This document shows positions 25,138 to 38,011 of a DNA stretch of 64,000 bases, piece by piece. Source of the stretch: Psoroptes ovis (lineage: Eukaryota; Arthropoda; Arachnida; Sarcoptiformes; Psoroptidae); assembly GCA_002943765.1 (NCBI GenBank), contig PQWQ01000036.1, positions 124,001-188,000 of the forward strand, read 5' to 3'. The position numbers and the translations under genes were made by a program. Each line of letters begins with the position of its first letter. Position 1 is the first letter of the stretch. The notes beneath the pieces were generated by a model. The model was not told where the DNA came from. It searched no databases and saw only the letters and a program-made list of their open reading frames with translations.

Positions 25138-25218
25138 TATTATTTTCCGGAAAGTTTTTGCCGGTTATATCGTAGAAAATCGATTGGAAAATCCGCAAAA
25201 ACTTTTCGGACAATCTAA
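25138..25218 (-). mobile_element. Mariner-type MITE, subfamily A
   Basis: About 81 bp. The left terminus is degraded but keeps TCCGGAAAGTTTTTGCCGG. The right end AACTTTTCGGACAATCTAA is followed by TA. The centre TTATATCGTAGAAAATCGAT is characteristic of subfamily A in reverse orientation. Confidence 0.86.
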
Positions 25219-25859
25219 TAATTTGTTGTTTTTGTTCTTATTTGCTCTCCCCTCTTTGAATCAAAATCAAATAAGTCTTATTTTAATAAGAATAACATGT
25301 GTAAATATATTATTATTTATATACAAAATTTGCATAAGAATTTTTAAAGAAAATCAATTTGAAAATTAAGTTTTCCTTTAAGAAAAATTTCTCAGTAAAT
25401 TTTTGAACTTTACTGAATCAAATCAAAAATATCATTACCCGATGATTCAAAATGATTAATTCAATTGGATACTATTCCCGGATTTCCAATGAATATTTAC
25501 GCACAGGGGTATATACTCAGTGAATCACAGCATGTGACAATTAATTTTTTTTCTGTTTGTTGTCATTAAAAACTTTCAAAACGAATGATTTTTCGATTTC
25601 GAAATAATTTTTGAAAAACATTTTTGTTGTCACAAGAAAACTTGTTTTTTTTCTTTGGTTCACCCAGATTCAAAGAGATTCTTGAATTCTTTGAATTCAT
25701 ATTCCTTGATTTCATTTTTGTATTTGAATCGAAGTAAATATTTAAGAATATACCTTGAAGACACATTCTTCAATTATAATTGTCAGTTGTGAAAAGGGTT
25801 ACATTAATTTTTTCATTGACATATGAAATTTGATTCTCAAAATATGATTTTGAGAAATA

Positions 25860-25939
25860 TTAGCTTGTCCTAAAAGTTTTTGCCGATTTACCAATTGAAA
25901 AACATCTAAAAATCGGCTAAAACTTTTCAGACAACTTAA
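25860..25939 (+). mobile_element. Mariner-type MITE, subfamily C
   Basis: 80 bp with TA at 25858-25859 and 25940-25941. Ends TTAGCTTGTCCTAAAAGTTT and AAACTTTTCAGACAACTTAA. The centre (TTTACCAATTGAAAAACATC) matches the copy at 6673 in the same orientation. Confidence 0.88.
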
Positions 25940-26024
25940 TATTTCAGTTGTTTTTTTCGTTTTGCAGCTTCAAATGATTGATTCTTCGCCATGTTTTCCT
26001 TTTTATTTGTTGGAAATTTTATCC

Positions 26025-26042
26025 AAAAAAAAAAAAAAAAAA
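26025..26042. repeat. A homopolymer run
   Basis: About 18 consecutive A residues. No retroposon body is recognisable upstream. Confidence 0.8.
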
Positions 26043-27560
26043 TTATTTGACATTCAACGAAAAAAAAGCAATTAAAATTTACAGCAATTTAATTGATTAA
26101 TCATTTGTTAAGTGAATGAATATAGAATCCAATCACTATGAATCTCTCATGCATTTTATGGATTAAAATGAAAATTTAGTTTCTGTCAAAGAATTTCATT
26201 TTTCGGGTTATTTTCTAGTTTTATTTTTGATAATTTAAGCTCAAATTAATCATCAATTTTTACTTTTGAATGCTACCACACATTCAAAGTATTTTATCCC
26301 TAATTTCTTATTACATATTTCGTGTGTTTGTCTGTGTATTTAACAAACGTTAATTTAACATAGTTTTTGTACTTCATTTCAGTGATCAAACACATTTTTG
26401 ATCATTCATTTCATTTATTCATTTATTTATACATTTAGTTAACGACATTAATTAATCATCTCATGTCAAATATTATTGATTTTATATTCATTCATTTCTA
26501 ATCCTTTTTGATTTTTTGATAGAAATGAATTCAAAGTCATTGACCAATTTCCAATTAATTATTTGTTTTGTTTCTTATTATAAATAATTATTTTGCGGTC
26601 AATTCATTTAGTTTTGATTCATTCATCTAGTTCTCGTTAATTTTCAATCTCTTTAATCTGATCAATTGGTCGATTTTTTAATCATTTTTTAATCAATTGC
26701 TAAAATTATATTTGAAAATTTGATTTTGCCATCGCTGTTAATTGTTTAATTTGATAATCACGTGCATTTATTATGATTATAATCAGTATTATTATATTAA
26801 CATACAATCAATAACTGATCAATTGTGTTTTTCAAACTCAAAAATTAATATTCAATAATCATTGAGTTGTTTGAAAACAATGGAATGTTTAATTAAATGT
26901 GTGAAATTTCATTAAATGAATATTTGTGTTGAAATCAATTTGACATCTTACATAGTCGGCCTGTTTGTGATTTTTTTCTCATTATCAAAAATGATTTGAT
27001 TCAAATCATTCGATAGTGGATTATTATTATTCATATATTTGTGTTTGTTTATTTTTCTTTTGATTTCATTTCAATTCGGATGAATTCAATGGAAAAATCA
27101 GTTTACAGGGCATATTTTTTTTCTTTTACAAAAATCTAAATATTATTATCATCCAAATGCAATTTTGTTGCAACATTCCATTCATCTCAAAAAACCATTT
27201 CAACAATTTGATTGCAATTATCTTTGGAATATCTTTTTAATTTTATTTTGGACGATGATGGTAATTAAAATCAATGATTGTTATTATAAATATGATGACC
27301 GGAGTAAATTGCCCATAGGCCAATCATATTTGTGCATTGAATTTTTTGAATATAAGTAAAAATTCAATGTCAGAAAACATGTTGCTTAAGTTTGATTTGT
27401 AATTATCAAATGAAAGTATACGAAAATACTGAAAAAATAAGAAATTAAAATCAAAATGATTATGATCATCATCATCATCAAAGAATATAAAAAAATTCCA
27501 GAAGTCTTTTAGTATTTCTTAGTCTTTTCTTATGGCTTATGATTAACATTTTTGGATGTG

Positions 27561-27582
27561 GATGATGATGATCATCATCATC
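27561..27582. repeat. 22-bp perfect palindrome of GAT/ATC repeats
   Basis: GATGATGATG ATCATCATCATC reads the same on both strands. It is probably a microsatellite that expanded in two directions around a GATC centre. Confidence 0.75.
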
Positions 27583-30500
27583 ATCAGTACTATCATCAAA
27601 TGTGATGACCGATGATAATGTTTGAATTGAATTTTTTCATTTTCTGAAATTGAAGAAAGAAAATTTTTCCGATATCCATGATAATGGCAATGAAGATGTT
27701 TTGATGATGATGTGAAATTGAATCAAATTTTTTTGATTTTTGATTCAATTACCTTTGTGAATATATAAAATTCAATTCTCATTAGTTTCGTATGTGTGTG
27801 ATCTTGAACTTGAATTCACATACACATATAGTCATTTGACTTTTTTCTTTTAATTTTCTTTATGGATGTAATCATCAAATGAAGAAGTATTGATAGTAAT
27901 GATAATGATTGAAAATGGTTATATGGTCACCGAACTTTTGAAAATCGAAATACAATAAAACAAAAGAAAAAACTTGTATTCCTGTGTTTGTGAACAAATT
28001 GCAACCATTCAAACTTACACAAGAGTAAAAATTCAATTCAATTTTTATTTTTCCAAAATTGATTGATTACCGATTATCGATTGTGTATGTATGAATAAAT
28101 ATGTAAATTAAACATGTATGTTTATGTTTGGTTCGTTAATGTATCTATGACCACAAACAAATAATTGACAAAATATATTTATTTTTCATTTTTTTCTCTT
28201 TGAAAAAAAATGATTAAAGATGTTGTGCACGCTATTTTTACATTGATCATTTTCAATCATTGTGTTTGTTATAATATCGAAGAAAAATGTAAATATATTT
28301 TATTTTTTTTTTGTATATTTGAATGTTGTACCCCCACCCTTAGAATAAATTTAAATATTTTTTTTTTTTTTTTTGAAAGCAGCCAATTCGATTATGATTT
28401 TCTTATTTATTGATGATTTTTTTTCAGAAAAATCATATGGGCGAAACCGTATGGTTTTTTTTATTTGATTTGTAGATTTATCATCCAGATCATCTTAAAT
28501 TTCATTCCGTACAGCAGCAAAATAAATTCCATATTTTTTTGTGGCACTAAATCCACTTTGATTTGTTAGTTTTTAAGATTCCTAATCAAGCAACTCATTA
28601 AACGCCGAAGAAGAAAAAAGTCCAAGTTCAAATTTGATTCGGTGATTTCGTGCAATTTCGATTTCAATTTTTTTTTGAAAAATTCACTTAACAATTAATG
28701 TCCAAGGCTATAGCCTAGCTAAGAAAAGCTACTGTTTATGAATCCAAAATTATAAATGAAAATAATTATGATGCTTGAAAATGATGAAAAAACGCCCAAA
28801 AATCGTGCAAATAAAAAAAATTCTTACCACAATTTACCTGCCGGCCATCATCATCATGTCATCATGTTCAAAGAATCAGATAGATCATCATCATTTGAAT
28901 TCGATTAGTCGATTTGTTACCAAAAAATTGGTTAGTTCAAATGTTTTTTCAATGTTGCTACTGAACTTTTGCTCACATAAACTAATCATTAAAATTGAAA
29001 TCTTGAATGCCACCTGTATATAAATATGTAGTTGGGTCCATGTACACGTTCAATTGAAAAACCATTTCAAATTTAAAAAGTGAATTTTTTCCAGTCAAGG
29101 TCAAATGTCAGATTTTACCTGTATGATACACATGTGAATGATATGTGTATGTTAGTGAAAATCGAGCAACCAGTCTTGGTAGCCAATTTTTCATTAATTT
29201 CTTGAAACAAATGAGAAGATTTGAGTTATTTGAATCAAAGAAAACTTGAAAAATATAACCTGGACCCTACTTTCAAAGTTGAAAGTAGATAATTATCTTT
29301 TTTTGAAATTTTGCCCAGTGATCAATATTATTACATCGATTACTTTATGCAGAGAACATTTTTAAGGTTTTCTAAATGTATTTCAAGAATAATCAGAGAT
29401 TTTCTTAATGATTTTTGATTTAATTTGATGATGGCCATCATCAATTGAAAAATGCCGTTGGGCATTATTTTTTCATTTCATTGGCTTGGTAAATGTGTGT
29501 GCCAACCGAAAGATGACACAGAGGCCTTAAATGTAGAAAATAAAAAAATTCAGTAAAAGATGTTCAATGGAAAAATAATTATTTTTATAGTTGGTTGTTG
29601 GTAGAAGCAATTGAATGTGTGTGCATATGCTTGATTTTCAAGAATAGATCATTTTCAATTTTTTCCGATTATAATTTGTTCATTGATACACACACGAATA
29701 AATGTGTATTGATTGAACTGACTACTAATTTTTAATGATCATCAATTGTGGTCAAACAGATAGACAGATATGTGTATCGTATCAATAAAAAATATTTCAA
29801 TTCATTTCAAATGATCAAAAATAATGATTGTTTTATGTGCATTTTTTGTTGATGAAGCAGGCAACAGGAGAGGGAGAAAGAGCAAATGAATTTAATGTTA
29901 AAAATGTCCAAAGATGTTGAAGATGCTTCTGGTTTATTTTACACAGCAGCCGTATTCAAGTGTATTGTAATTGATAGAAATTTTTTTTATTTCTTATACC
30001 TGAAATTACAAGAAGCTCTTTTTTTTTGATCTGCATGCAAGGTCAATTAATTCGTTTTTTTTCGATTGTAAATAAGAACAACAAGCACATACAACAAACA
30101 AAACTGGTCATTAAAATTTTGTGGAAAAGATTTCTTCTTCAATTCGACTGGTCAATCTCTGACTTTCATGATAAATTTGAATAAGTAAAACTGGCTCCAA
30201 TCAAAGAAACATCTTTGGCAATAATGCCAAAAGAAGATGCGGTAGCCAAAAAAAAAAAAATCAAAGGTTATAGATATTAATGAATGCGATTGTTATTCAT
30301 ACCTGTTGTTGTATGTGATTGTGTTTTGCATAGATTTTTTGAGATTTAGCTTTATGATCCAGTTTTACTTTGGTTTTTTCAGGTGAATCTTTATTGTTTT
30401 TGAGATGGTTGGAATCATTATTAGGCCACAAATTTTGGAGATATTTTGTGTTTTGAAAGGGTTAAAGGGTCTAAACTTATTGAATGTTTTGCGATTTAAT

Positions 30501-32202
30501 TCGAAGCATTTTAAAGGGTTATTTGTGTTTTAAAAAAGCATCACCAATCGAAAAATAATTATGTTCATTCAATGAATGTTCAAAGTCTGCATCTCATCAT
30601 TTATTGATCATTTCATTGTAATTTTGGTTCCTGGATCGTCTTTGAATCTGATCCAAATTTTTCTTAAATACAAACAGACCTAGCATCGAATCTAATGCAT
30701 TTTTATTTATGAAATAGTTTATATTTGAATAGTTGTGTTGTTTGGAAATGGGTGGAAAATGCGCATATGAAATTGAAGACTATTGATTTTGCTCTCTTTT
30801 TCCAGTGTGTTTTCATTGCAAATGTTTGACAATTATGTTTTAGTTTTGCTTTGAACAAGTTTTTTCTTTTACTTTATCATTTGTTTATACGAAAAATACA
30901 TGGAAAAAGCCATTCAATTTATTCTTGTTTCGGTTGAACAGAGCATTTTAACAGACGATTTATGAGAAAAGTTTTCCAGAATGAAAATCAATGGTAAATA
31001 AAGATAGAGAGAGAGCAAGGATACAAACATCGAGAAAAATGTTTCAGTTAGTCGATCCAATTGATGCTGTTCGTGTCGTAATTTCCACTGTTTCGTGTTT
31101 GAATATTTTTCAATACAAATTTATTAAACTCAGTTCATACCATACGAATAAACTAGTTTTTCGAGCTTTTTTTCCAGTGTTTACTGCGAATAATTTTTGG
31201 CTTTCTGTGTTTAAATTTTCAAATACTTCACGACCTGAACAACAAACAGATTATCGCATTGAATACACGTGAGTCTCGTGTTTTTTCCAATTGTTTTTGT
31301 ATTCAATGACTATGGAATATTCAATCAATTCTACCTTTAATTCTTTACTTTAATTCGAAAAAAATGAATCAATTTTTGCAGAGCAGTACGACATTTATTA
31401 AAACAAGTTCAATTCAATTTTAAAAAACTTTTTTCGAACTTGAATCATGGTTTTGTAGAAATTTGTATGTATGTTTAGCATTTAAGCGTGTTTTCATCGC
31501 TTTAAATTTTTTTATTTTTGAATTATGATTTATTTCACCAGCAAAAACTATAACCATACAAATTCATTTCGGTGAATACGTCCAAATCAATAACCTTTGC
31601 ATCATAATAACCATAAAAATCAATCAATTGATCAATTGATGAACAATATTCATTTGAATTAATAATCAATCAATCAATTTTTTCTTTTGTGTTTTTACTG
31701 ATGTGAATTTGTGTGTGTCAAAATCAACAAATCAATGAAATCAATGATATACGAATTGATAGACAATTCATCGAATGTTATGAATGATGCACCACGCCAA
31801 ATAAATGAAAAATTTTGTTCCTTATGATGTTTGTCATCATTTCTTACAATTGTCATTGTGTTTTGCCATTGTGAAAAGTTGATGATTTTCAAGTTGTGAC
31901 GACTCGATCATTGATATTACAAACAAACAATTGTGGACATTTACATTTTGACGGGTAAGTGTATACAATACATTATTTGCATTGGAAATATGCGATCATT
32001 TCATATTTATATTCATATTTGAAATCTTTTTGTAATTATTATTTGTATGTCCATAATGTTATTTTTTCAATGGAAATATTCCATCATTTGTTGATCAGTT
32101 TGATTTTGTTATTATCATTGATGCTCATACCTCTCTACACATTTGTGCATTGTTTGTTACAAAAATGTAAATATTCATTATTTTAATTTTTTTGCTAATA
32201 TA

Positions 32203-32282
32203 TTAGGTTGTCCGATAAGTTTTGGCCGGTTATATCGTAGAAAATCATTGAAAAATCGGCAAAAACTTTCCGGATAACCTAA
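32203..32282 (-). mobile_element. Mariner-type MITE, subfamily A
   Basis: 80 bp. The left end TTAGGTTGTCCGATAAGTTT is preceded by TA. The right end ACTTTCCGGATAACCTAA is followed by TT. The centre TTATATCGTAGAAAATCATT is in the opposite orientation to the copy 390 bp further on. Confidence 0.9.
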
Positions 32283-32672
32283 TTTACATATGATTTCCAT
32301 GTTTTTTTTTTGTCATCCAAAAAATATTGTTTTCATATGATTGTTTTGTTATGATGATTATTGCTTTGAGATTATTGAGACATCCAATTTTCCATTCCAA
32401 GATATCATTTCATGTTTTGGGTGTCGTCTAGAAAATATCATTGTCAAATTCAAAATTTATAAATTTCTTCTGGTTCCAAAGCAACAGGTTTTTGTCTCAG
32501 TTTTTTTAAATTTCTTTGAAAATTTGCTTTGAATAAAATATTCTTCCATAAACAATCGTCGATTTAGAATTCAGAATACTTATTCGTTTGACCTTCAAAA
32601 TTGTGAGAAATTGACCCTTTTTTCTGGACTTTTATTTTATTTTTTTGACAAGTGTCATTATGTTTGATTATA

Positions 32673-32752
32673 TTAGGTTGTCCGAAAAGTTTTTGTCGAT
32701 TTTTCAATGATTTTCTACGATATAACCGGCAAATACTTTGCGGACAACCTAA
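32673..32752 (+). mobile_element. Mariner-type MITE, subfamily A, well-preserved copy
   Basis: 80 bp with TA duplications at 32671-32672 and 32753-32754. Ends TTAGGTTGTCCGAAAAGTTT and ACTTTGCGGACAACCTAA. The centre is TCAATGATTTTCTACGATAT. This and the copy at 51178 are the best guides to the consensus. Confidence 0.92.
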
Positions 32753-35711
32753 TATAATTATTCTTTGTTTGTCCACTGGCCATTGTGGCAATAAAATCCC
32801 AGTTTTTTGTTTTGATATTTTGTCATCACCAATAAAAAAAGCCTTTAAAAGTTAAAAATTAGTGCCATAATAATAATGATGTTTGGCTGCATACATCTTA
32901 TTGCCGATATGTGTGTGCTAGCGTTTGCATGTATTGATATGGCCAATGACATTTCTGGTTTTTACAAAAACATTAATATTCTTGTATAGATTTTATTTCT
33001 ATTCATCATCACCAATTTTTTCTCTCTTCTTGAATATTTCAATGTTTGTTTTATTATTGATATTAGTCAGTAAATTTTTTGCCCTTAAGGCCAATTTATT
33101 TATTTGGTTCAGTTCAGTTTATTTCATTTTAGAGAAAAAAAAATAATCGAATAGCATCTTTAAATGATTTTTTTCATCTGATGTTTGGCATTAACTGATT
33201 AATGTTTTTCAAATATTGTGTTTAACAGGTAAATGTCCAGGTCTTCTTAATTTTATTTGAACTAAATTTGATGTATAAATAATATCATGATAATTACAAG
33301 CAAATGATGTTTTTTTTTCATCTGAAATTGTATGGAAAATAAATTAAAATTCTCAAATAAATATTTTTTCTTAGAATCCTAATAATCAATGCACATAGTG
33401 AATGAAATATTTCTGCTTGCAATAATCAAATTTCTAATGAAAAAAATGATGAATGATTCAATTTGATGATATCAATTATTATAATAATCACAACATTGAC
33501 GACAACATTCATATATTCACATGAATTAATGTTCATAATAAAACATTTTGATATAATCAATAATAATAATGATGATTTCTAATGAAATAGCATCACTTTT
33601 CTCAGTCTATTCTGATAATCATAATACCCGATGATGATGTTTGATAAAAACTTGTCAATTTTTCACTTTAATAAATGAATTTATATTCATTTTTATATTT
33701 AATATATTCGGCTTGCTTCACAGAGCTTTATCTGAGAATTCCATGACAATTTTGGTTTTTTATTTCAAGAAAATTTTTGTCATAATACCAAACTTTATTA
33801 AATGAAATAGATTTCAACGAAAATGACCGATTGTCATCAGCATTGACTTGCGTATACCAGCAATAAGTGTGTGCATATTGAATTTTTGAATTATATTTTT
33901 CATGTAATATTTTGCTGCATTTTTTTATTGATTTATTTATAGATTTCATTTTGATGTTTTCATGTATGTTTGATGCTTGTGTGTATATAGTTTATTTAGG
34001 CCAAATTTTGGGAATGATCTGGAAATGTTTTTACATTTCTTAAATGCTAAAATTTTTCTCGCACTTAATTATCATTTTATTGATGATCATAATTATAATG
34101 ATGATGTTTTATGGTTCAATCAATGATCAATAATATTTTTTGTTTTTGATTTACGATAATAATATCAATGTTTGCATTTATCAAACAATAAACATTGATT
34201 TATATCTATTTTTTTTATCGATTATCGATTGATTGATTCTAGCCTTAAGACAACTTTTGGCTACTGTTTGTGTTTGTGTGTGTGCAAATGTTTTCCAACT
34301 TAAAGGTGTTAAACAAACATCATGAGATCATTGGAATGATTTCATCTTTGATAATTTTGTTACAGTAGCAGTTTAATCTTAAATACACGAATCTGTCGAA
34401 GTAAACCGAATTTCATATTTTTAAAACAAAACCATCAGCTGCAAGTGCCTAGGCAGAGCACCGTAATAACGAAAATCATTATTACATTTTAAACAAATGA
34501 AAAATAATAAAAATTATATTAATCTTCGTTGAATTGTGCAAATTTTCATTTTCCCACAAATGATATTTTTTGTTGGATTCAAGAAATTCAAGTTGCTTTG
34601 ATTCGAAATTTGTTTTGTTTCGTGTGTGAAAAAAAACTAGATGATGTTTATGTGACCACAGATCAATCGGATTATCTCAATTAACAAAAAATACATTTGA
34701 AATTAGATTTTCAGATGAAAAGTTTTCTTCGAGGATTCCATTAAATCTTCCTCTTTATGTTTGGTTCCATCAGTTAATGGCGACACATACAAAAAAAAAT
34801 CCACAAGTTTCTGAATTCATTTGGCCAACCAAACAGCAATCATTCACATTTGTTTCTGAATCAACTTTTTTTCTAAAATACAAATTTTCACTTGGTGCTT
34901 TTCCCATCATTATTATCGTCAATTTATTTCCATTGCTCATCAACGGCAATAATAAAAGCATCGATTTTGAAGTATGGTCAAGATTTTCATGTTTTTGTGC
35001 TTATTTTCAAGTGAAAATTGAAAGAAAAAGCGTCATATTGTCATAAGTGTCTGATGAGCTCAATATCTTAGATGTTTATTGATTGTCATTTTCTCATAAA
35101 CATTTTTGTTTCGATTATTATGGCCAACTACTTCAAACAAACAAAATGATAATTGTTTTAGGATTATTTACAATCTTGAATCTATTGCTATTCATAGATA
35201 GATGTATTCCAAAATAAGACATATAAAGATGCATAAATCGATTCCGATGAATCGATCATCACCAAAACATTGTCGATCATTATTGTCGACAACATTTTGT
35301 TTAGGGAATGTAGGAAATAAAGAAAAAAATAATCGATTTTCTTATTCATTTTTTATTTGAATGTTAAACCATTTTTTTTGTTCAATAATATTTGTATATG
35401 TTTCTATTTCGATAATCATAATAATTTATGCAATTTAATGTTTACTTTTGAAGATTTCTTAGATTTTTTTTCTTAGGTTTTGGCTTTGTATTGATGACCA
35501 ACCATTATCATTATTCGATTCGTTTTTTTTTCTTATTTCTGACTGTCAATGTTTTATGTTATGATAATAATGACCATAAAAATAATAATAATCATCATAA
35601 TATTCGATGATTTATTCATTTTTATTTTTTTTAAGCTTTAGGGTTTTCTAGATGTTATACTTTGCCTTATAATAATAATGATATAAGAAATGTAAAAAAA
35701 ATTGGTTAATA

Positions 35712-35791
35712 TTATGCTGTCCGGAAAGTTTTTGCCGGTTATATCGTAGAAAATCATTGGAAAATCGGCAAAAACTTTTCGGACAACCTTA
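35712..35791 (-). mobile_element. Mariner-type MITE, subfamily A
   Basis: 80 bp, preceded by TA. The left arm is TTATGCTGTCCGGAAAGTTT and the right arm AACTTTTCGGACAACCTTA. The centre TTATATCGTAGAAAATCATT is the subfamily A standard in reverse. Confidence 0.88.
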
Positions 35792-36260
35792 GAGTAATTT
35801 TTTTTTCTCATTTCTATGAATCCATTTGATCTGATTCAATACATATTCATCATTATAATTTTTGCAGATCAGTTGGATTTTTTTCGGTAAAAAATTGACC
35901 AAAAATAATCATAATAATAAATGCAAAAAAATATATCGATAAACAGTAGCCAAATAGCAATAGAATAACCTCGAAAAAAAATCAAATAAATAAATAAACA
36001 CAGGTAGCAATCATATATATTTATATTTAGCATATTTCAAAAGTATCAATTTATACAATACATACAAAATAAAACATTTACATCATTCATCATTCACAAT
36101 TCATTTGGCCTGTTTTTTGTGTTTGCTGTCGTAGTTATTGTTAAATTAAGATTCATTTTAGTTTGTTTTAGTTCATTCATTCATTCATTTCATATTCAGA
36201 TTTTTGATATTATGGATAATAATTAAAAATAAAATGTTGATGTATGCTTTGAAAAATTAT

Positions 36261-36344
36261 TTAGCCTGTCCGAAAAGTTCTCGGCTGATTTTCCAATGAT
36301 TATCTGCCAGATATAACCTGGCAAAAACTTTTCGGACAGCCTAT
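36261..36344 (+). mobile_element. Mariner-type MITE, subfamily A, with small insertions
   Basis: About 84 bp. Ends TTAGCCTGTCCGAAAAGTTC and AACTTTTCGGACAGCCTAT. The centre TGATTATCTGCCAGATATAA carries a few extra bases relative to the 80-bp consensus. Confidence 0.85.
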
Positions 36345-37931
36345 TATATTTATTTATTCATATATTATTATCTCAAACTTTCACAACCGGTTAATATTAT
36401 GTGTATTGAATTCGATCATTATTTTTATGATCAATTTTTTCTTGGGGTTTCCACCCTGGTTGCCAAAGTCCATTCATTCAAATGTTATTCAAACATACAT
36501 TGAAAATATTGATGGTTACATTATTAAGGAGTTGGTTTCATTGACGTTCACATAATGAAAAGAAAAAATGATTCGTATTCGATCTGATTTTTAACATTTT
36601 TGGTTATGTTCAATGGTATAATTTCATTTTACATTTCATTGTCACTCCAAATAATGATTATTATCTTTGAAATCATTATCTTATGATTGAAATTAAGATT
36701 ATCTTTCTTTTTTTGATGCAAAAATCGTGTTACAATCATTTGAACACGATTACTCATGTCGATGATTGTCGTGAATAATGAAATGCATATACAATTAATG
36801 TCATTTGCTTGCTAAGAGAGCTGTTCTTTTAACTTACAAATTTTCTTGGCAATATCATGGCCAAAATAAATCAAATCAAATCCCGTGTAAAATTTTCATT
36901 CACCACCACCATAACCACCAAATGAATCTTTCGAACATCAGTAATATTAAATATTACTCCAGACAGATTTAATTATTTTTCATTTTCAAAAGCTCGTAAA
37001 TTCAAAAAAATATCAGATCCACTGAATAATAATTTGTATTTTGAAAAATAAAAATCCAAATTTATTCTCCTTTCATTTTCATGAATGAAATAAATTTGAA
37101 TTGTTGAGATTTAATCCAGTTTTTTTTATTTGTTTGTTGACAAATCGTTTCAAATTTAAATCGTTTTACATCACACTGGACACATTGTAGGTGTGCGTGG
37201 ATGTATGTGTTTATGTGCTTTATTGATGTGCATGAATTGTGTTTATTTTTGTTGTTGTTTGTTTGTTTTTCTTAAATTTCAACGCACATAAATTTACTAT
37301 AAATCACCATATTTCAATATGAAATTTCTTAAAATTTCTATAAGAAAAAAAATCCCATAAACAACACATGAGACACATTATAAATTTTAAAATTTTTGAA
37401 TCGTTTTGAAAATTTCTGAATTTTTCATATGAAAAATTTAAAAATTTTGGTCCAAAATAAACAAACAAAAAAAAAATTGTAACTTTTTAAACAAATTTCA
37501 TGCATTTAATAATATCATTGTTTATTGCTTTCGTTAGCTTTTTGTTTTGAATTCAAAATTGGTCATTTTTATCTTATGATTTTCTTTATTTCCATATGCT
37601 TGCATACACATTCACACATTCACAAATTTCTATGACTCGCATCAGATTTGCTCCAAATTTTTCCCTGTATAAATAGATTTATATAACTGATGTTAATGGA
37701 TGTTTGGCATAAATGAATTTCCATTTTTTTTACACATTTTCTGAAAGTGTTTGCCGAGGCCTAAAAATGAAAATATGATTTTCATTTCATGAAAATTTTC
37801 ATGGATTAATTTTTTTTTTTGGCGTTATAATAACCATAATTTTTTGCTTGCTCTTTGTTTAATTATTATTAAGATCGTCACACCTGGTAGTGGCTGGATG
37901 CCACAGTTTGATTTCTGATTTATCGATTATA

Positions 37932-38011
37932 TTATATTGTCCGAAAAGTTTTTGCCGATTTTCTCATAATTCCCTACGATATAATCGGTAAAAACTTTTT
38001 GGACAACCTTA
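37932..38011 (+). mobile_element. Mariner-type MITE, subfamily A
   Basis: 80 bp with TA on both sides (37930-37931 and 38012-38013). Ends TTATATTGTCCGAAAAGTTT and ACTTTTTGGACAACCTTA. The centre CATAATTCCCTACGATATAA groups it with the copies at 22906 and 60675. Confidence 0.88.

Larger units (their letters stand above)
22986..32202. other. Gene-free AT-rich stretch with two MITEs
   Basis: No supported gene. The contents are two miniature elements (25138 and 25860), an AC repeat at 24178-24193, an 18-base A run at 26025-26042 and a 22-bp palindrome at 27561-27582. Weak candidates with nothing to confirm them are a leader-like frame starting at 28210 and an open, charged frame at about 29860-30028 that reads like a coiled segment (QQEREKEQMNLMLKMSKDVE). 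Confidence 0.55.
32753..38011. other. Gene-free AT-rich stretch with three MITEs
   Basis: No supported gene. Three subfamily A elements (35712, 36261 and 37932) lie within 2.3 kb. The rest is AT-rich sequence with short TAA/TGA-type repeats. Confidence 0.55.

Noticed and set aside
28210..28413. Leader-like frame MIKDVVHAIFTLIIFNHCV with a possible GTAAAT donor
   Set aside because: Trial joins to nearby acceptors give stop codons or F/I-rich nonsense. Leader-like hydrophobic runs are frequent by chance here.
30991..31272. 93-codon frame starting MVNKDRERARIQTSRKMF
   Set aside because: Length is within chance expectation, no ATG-linked context is convincing, and no family resemblance is seen.
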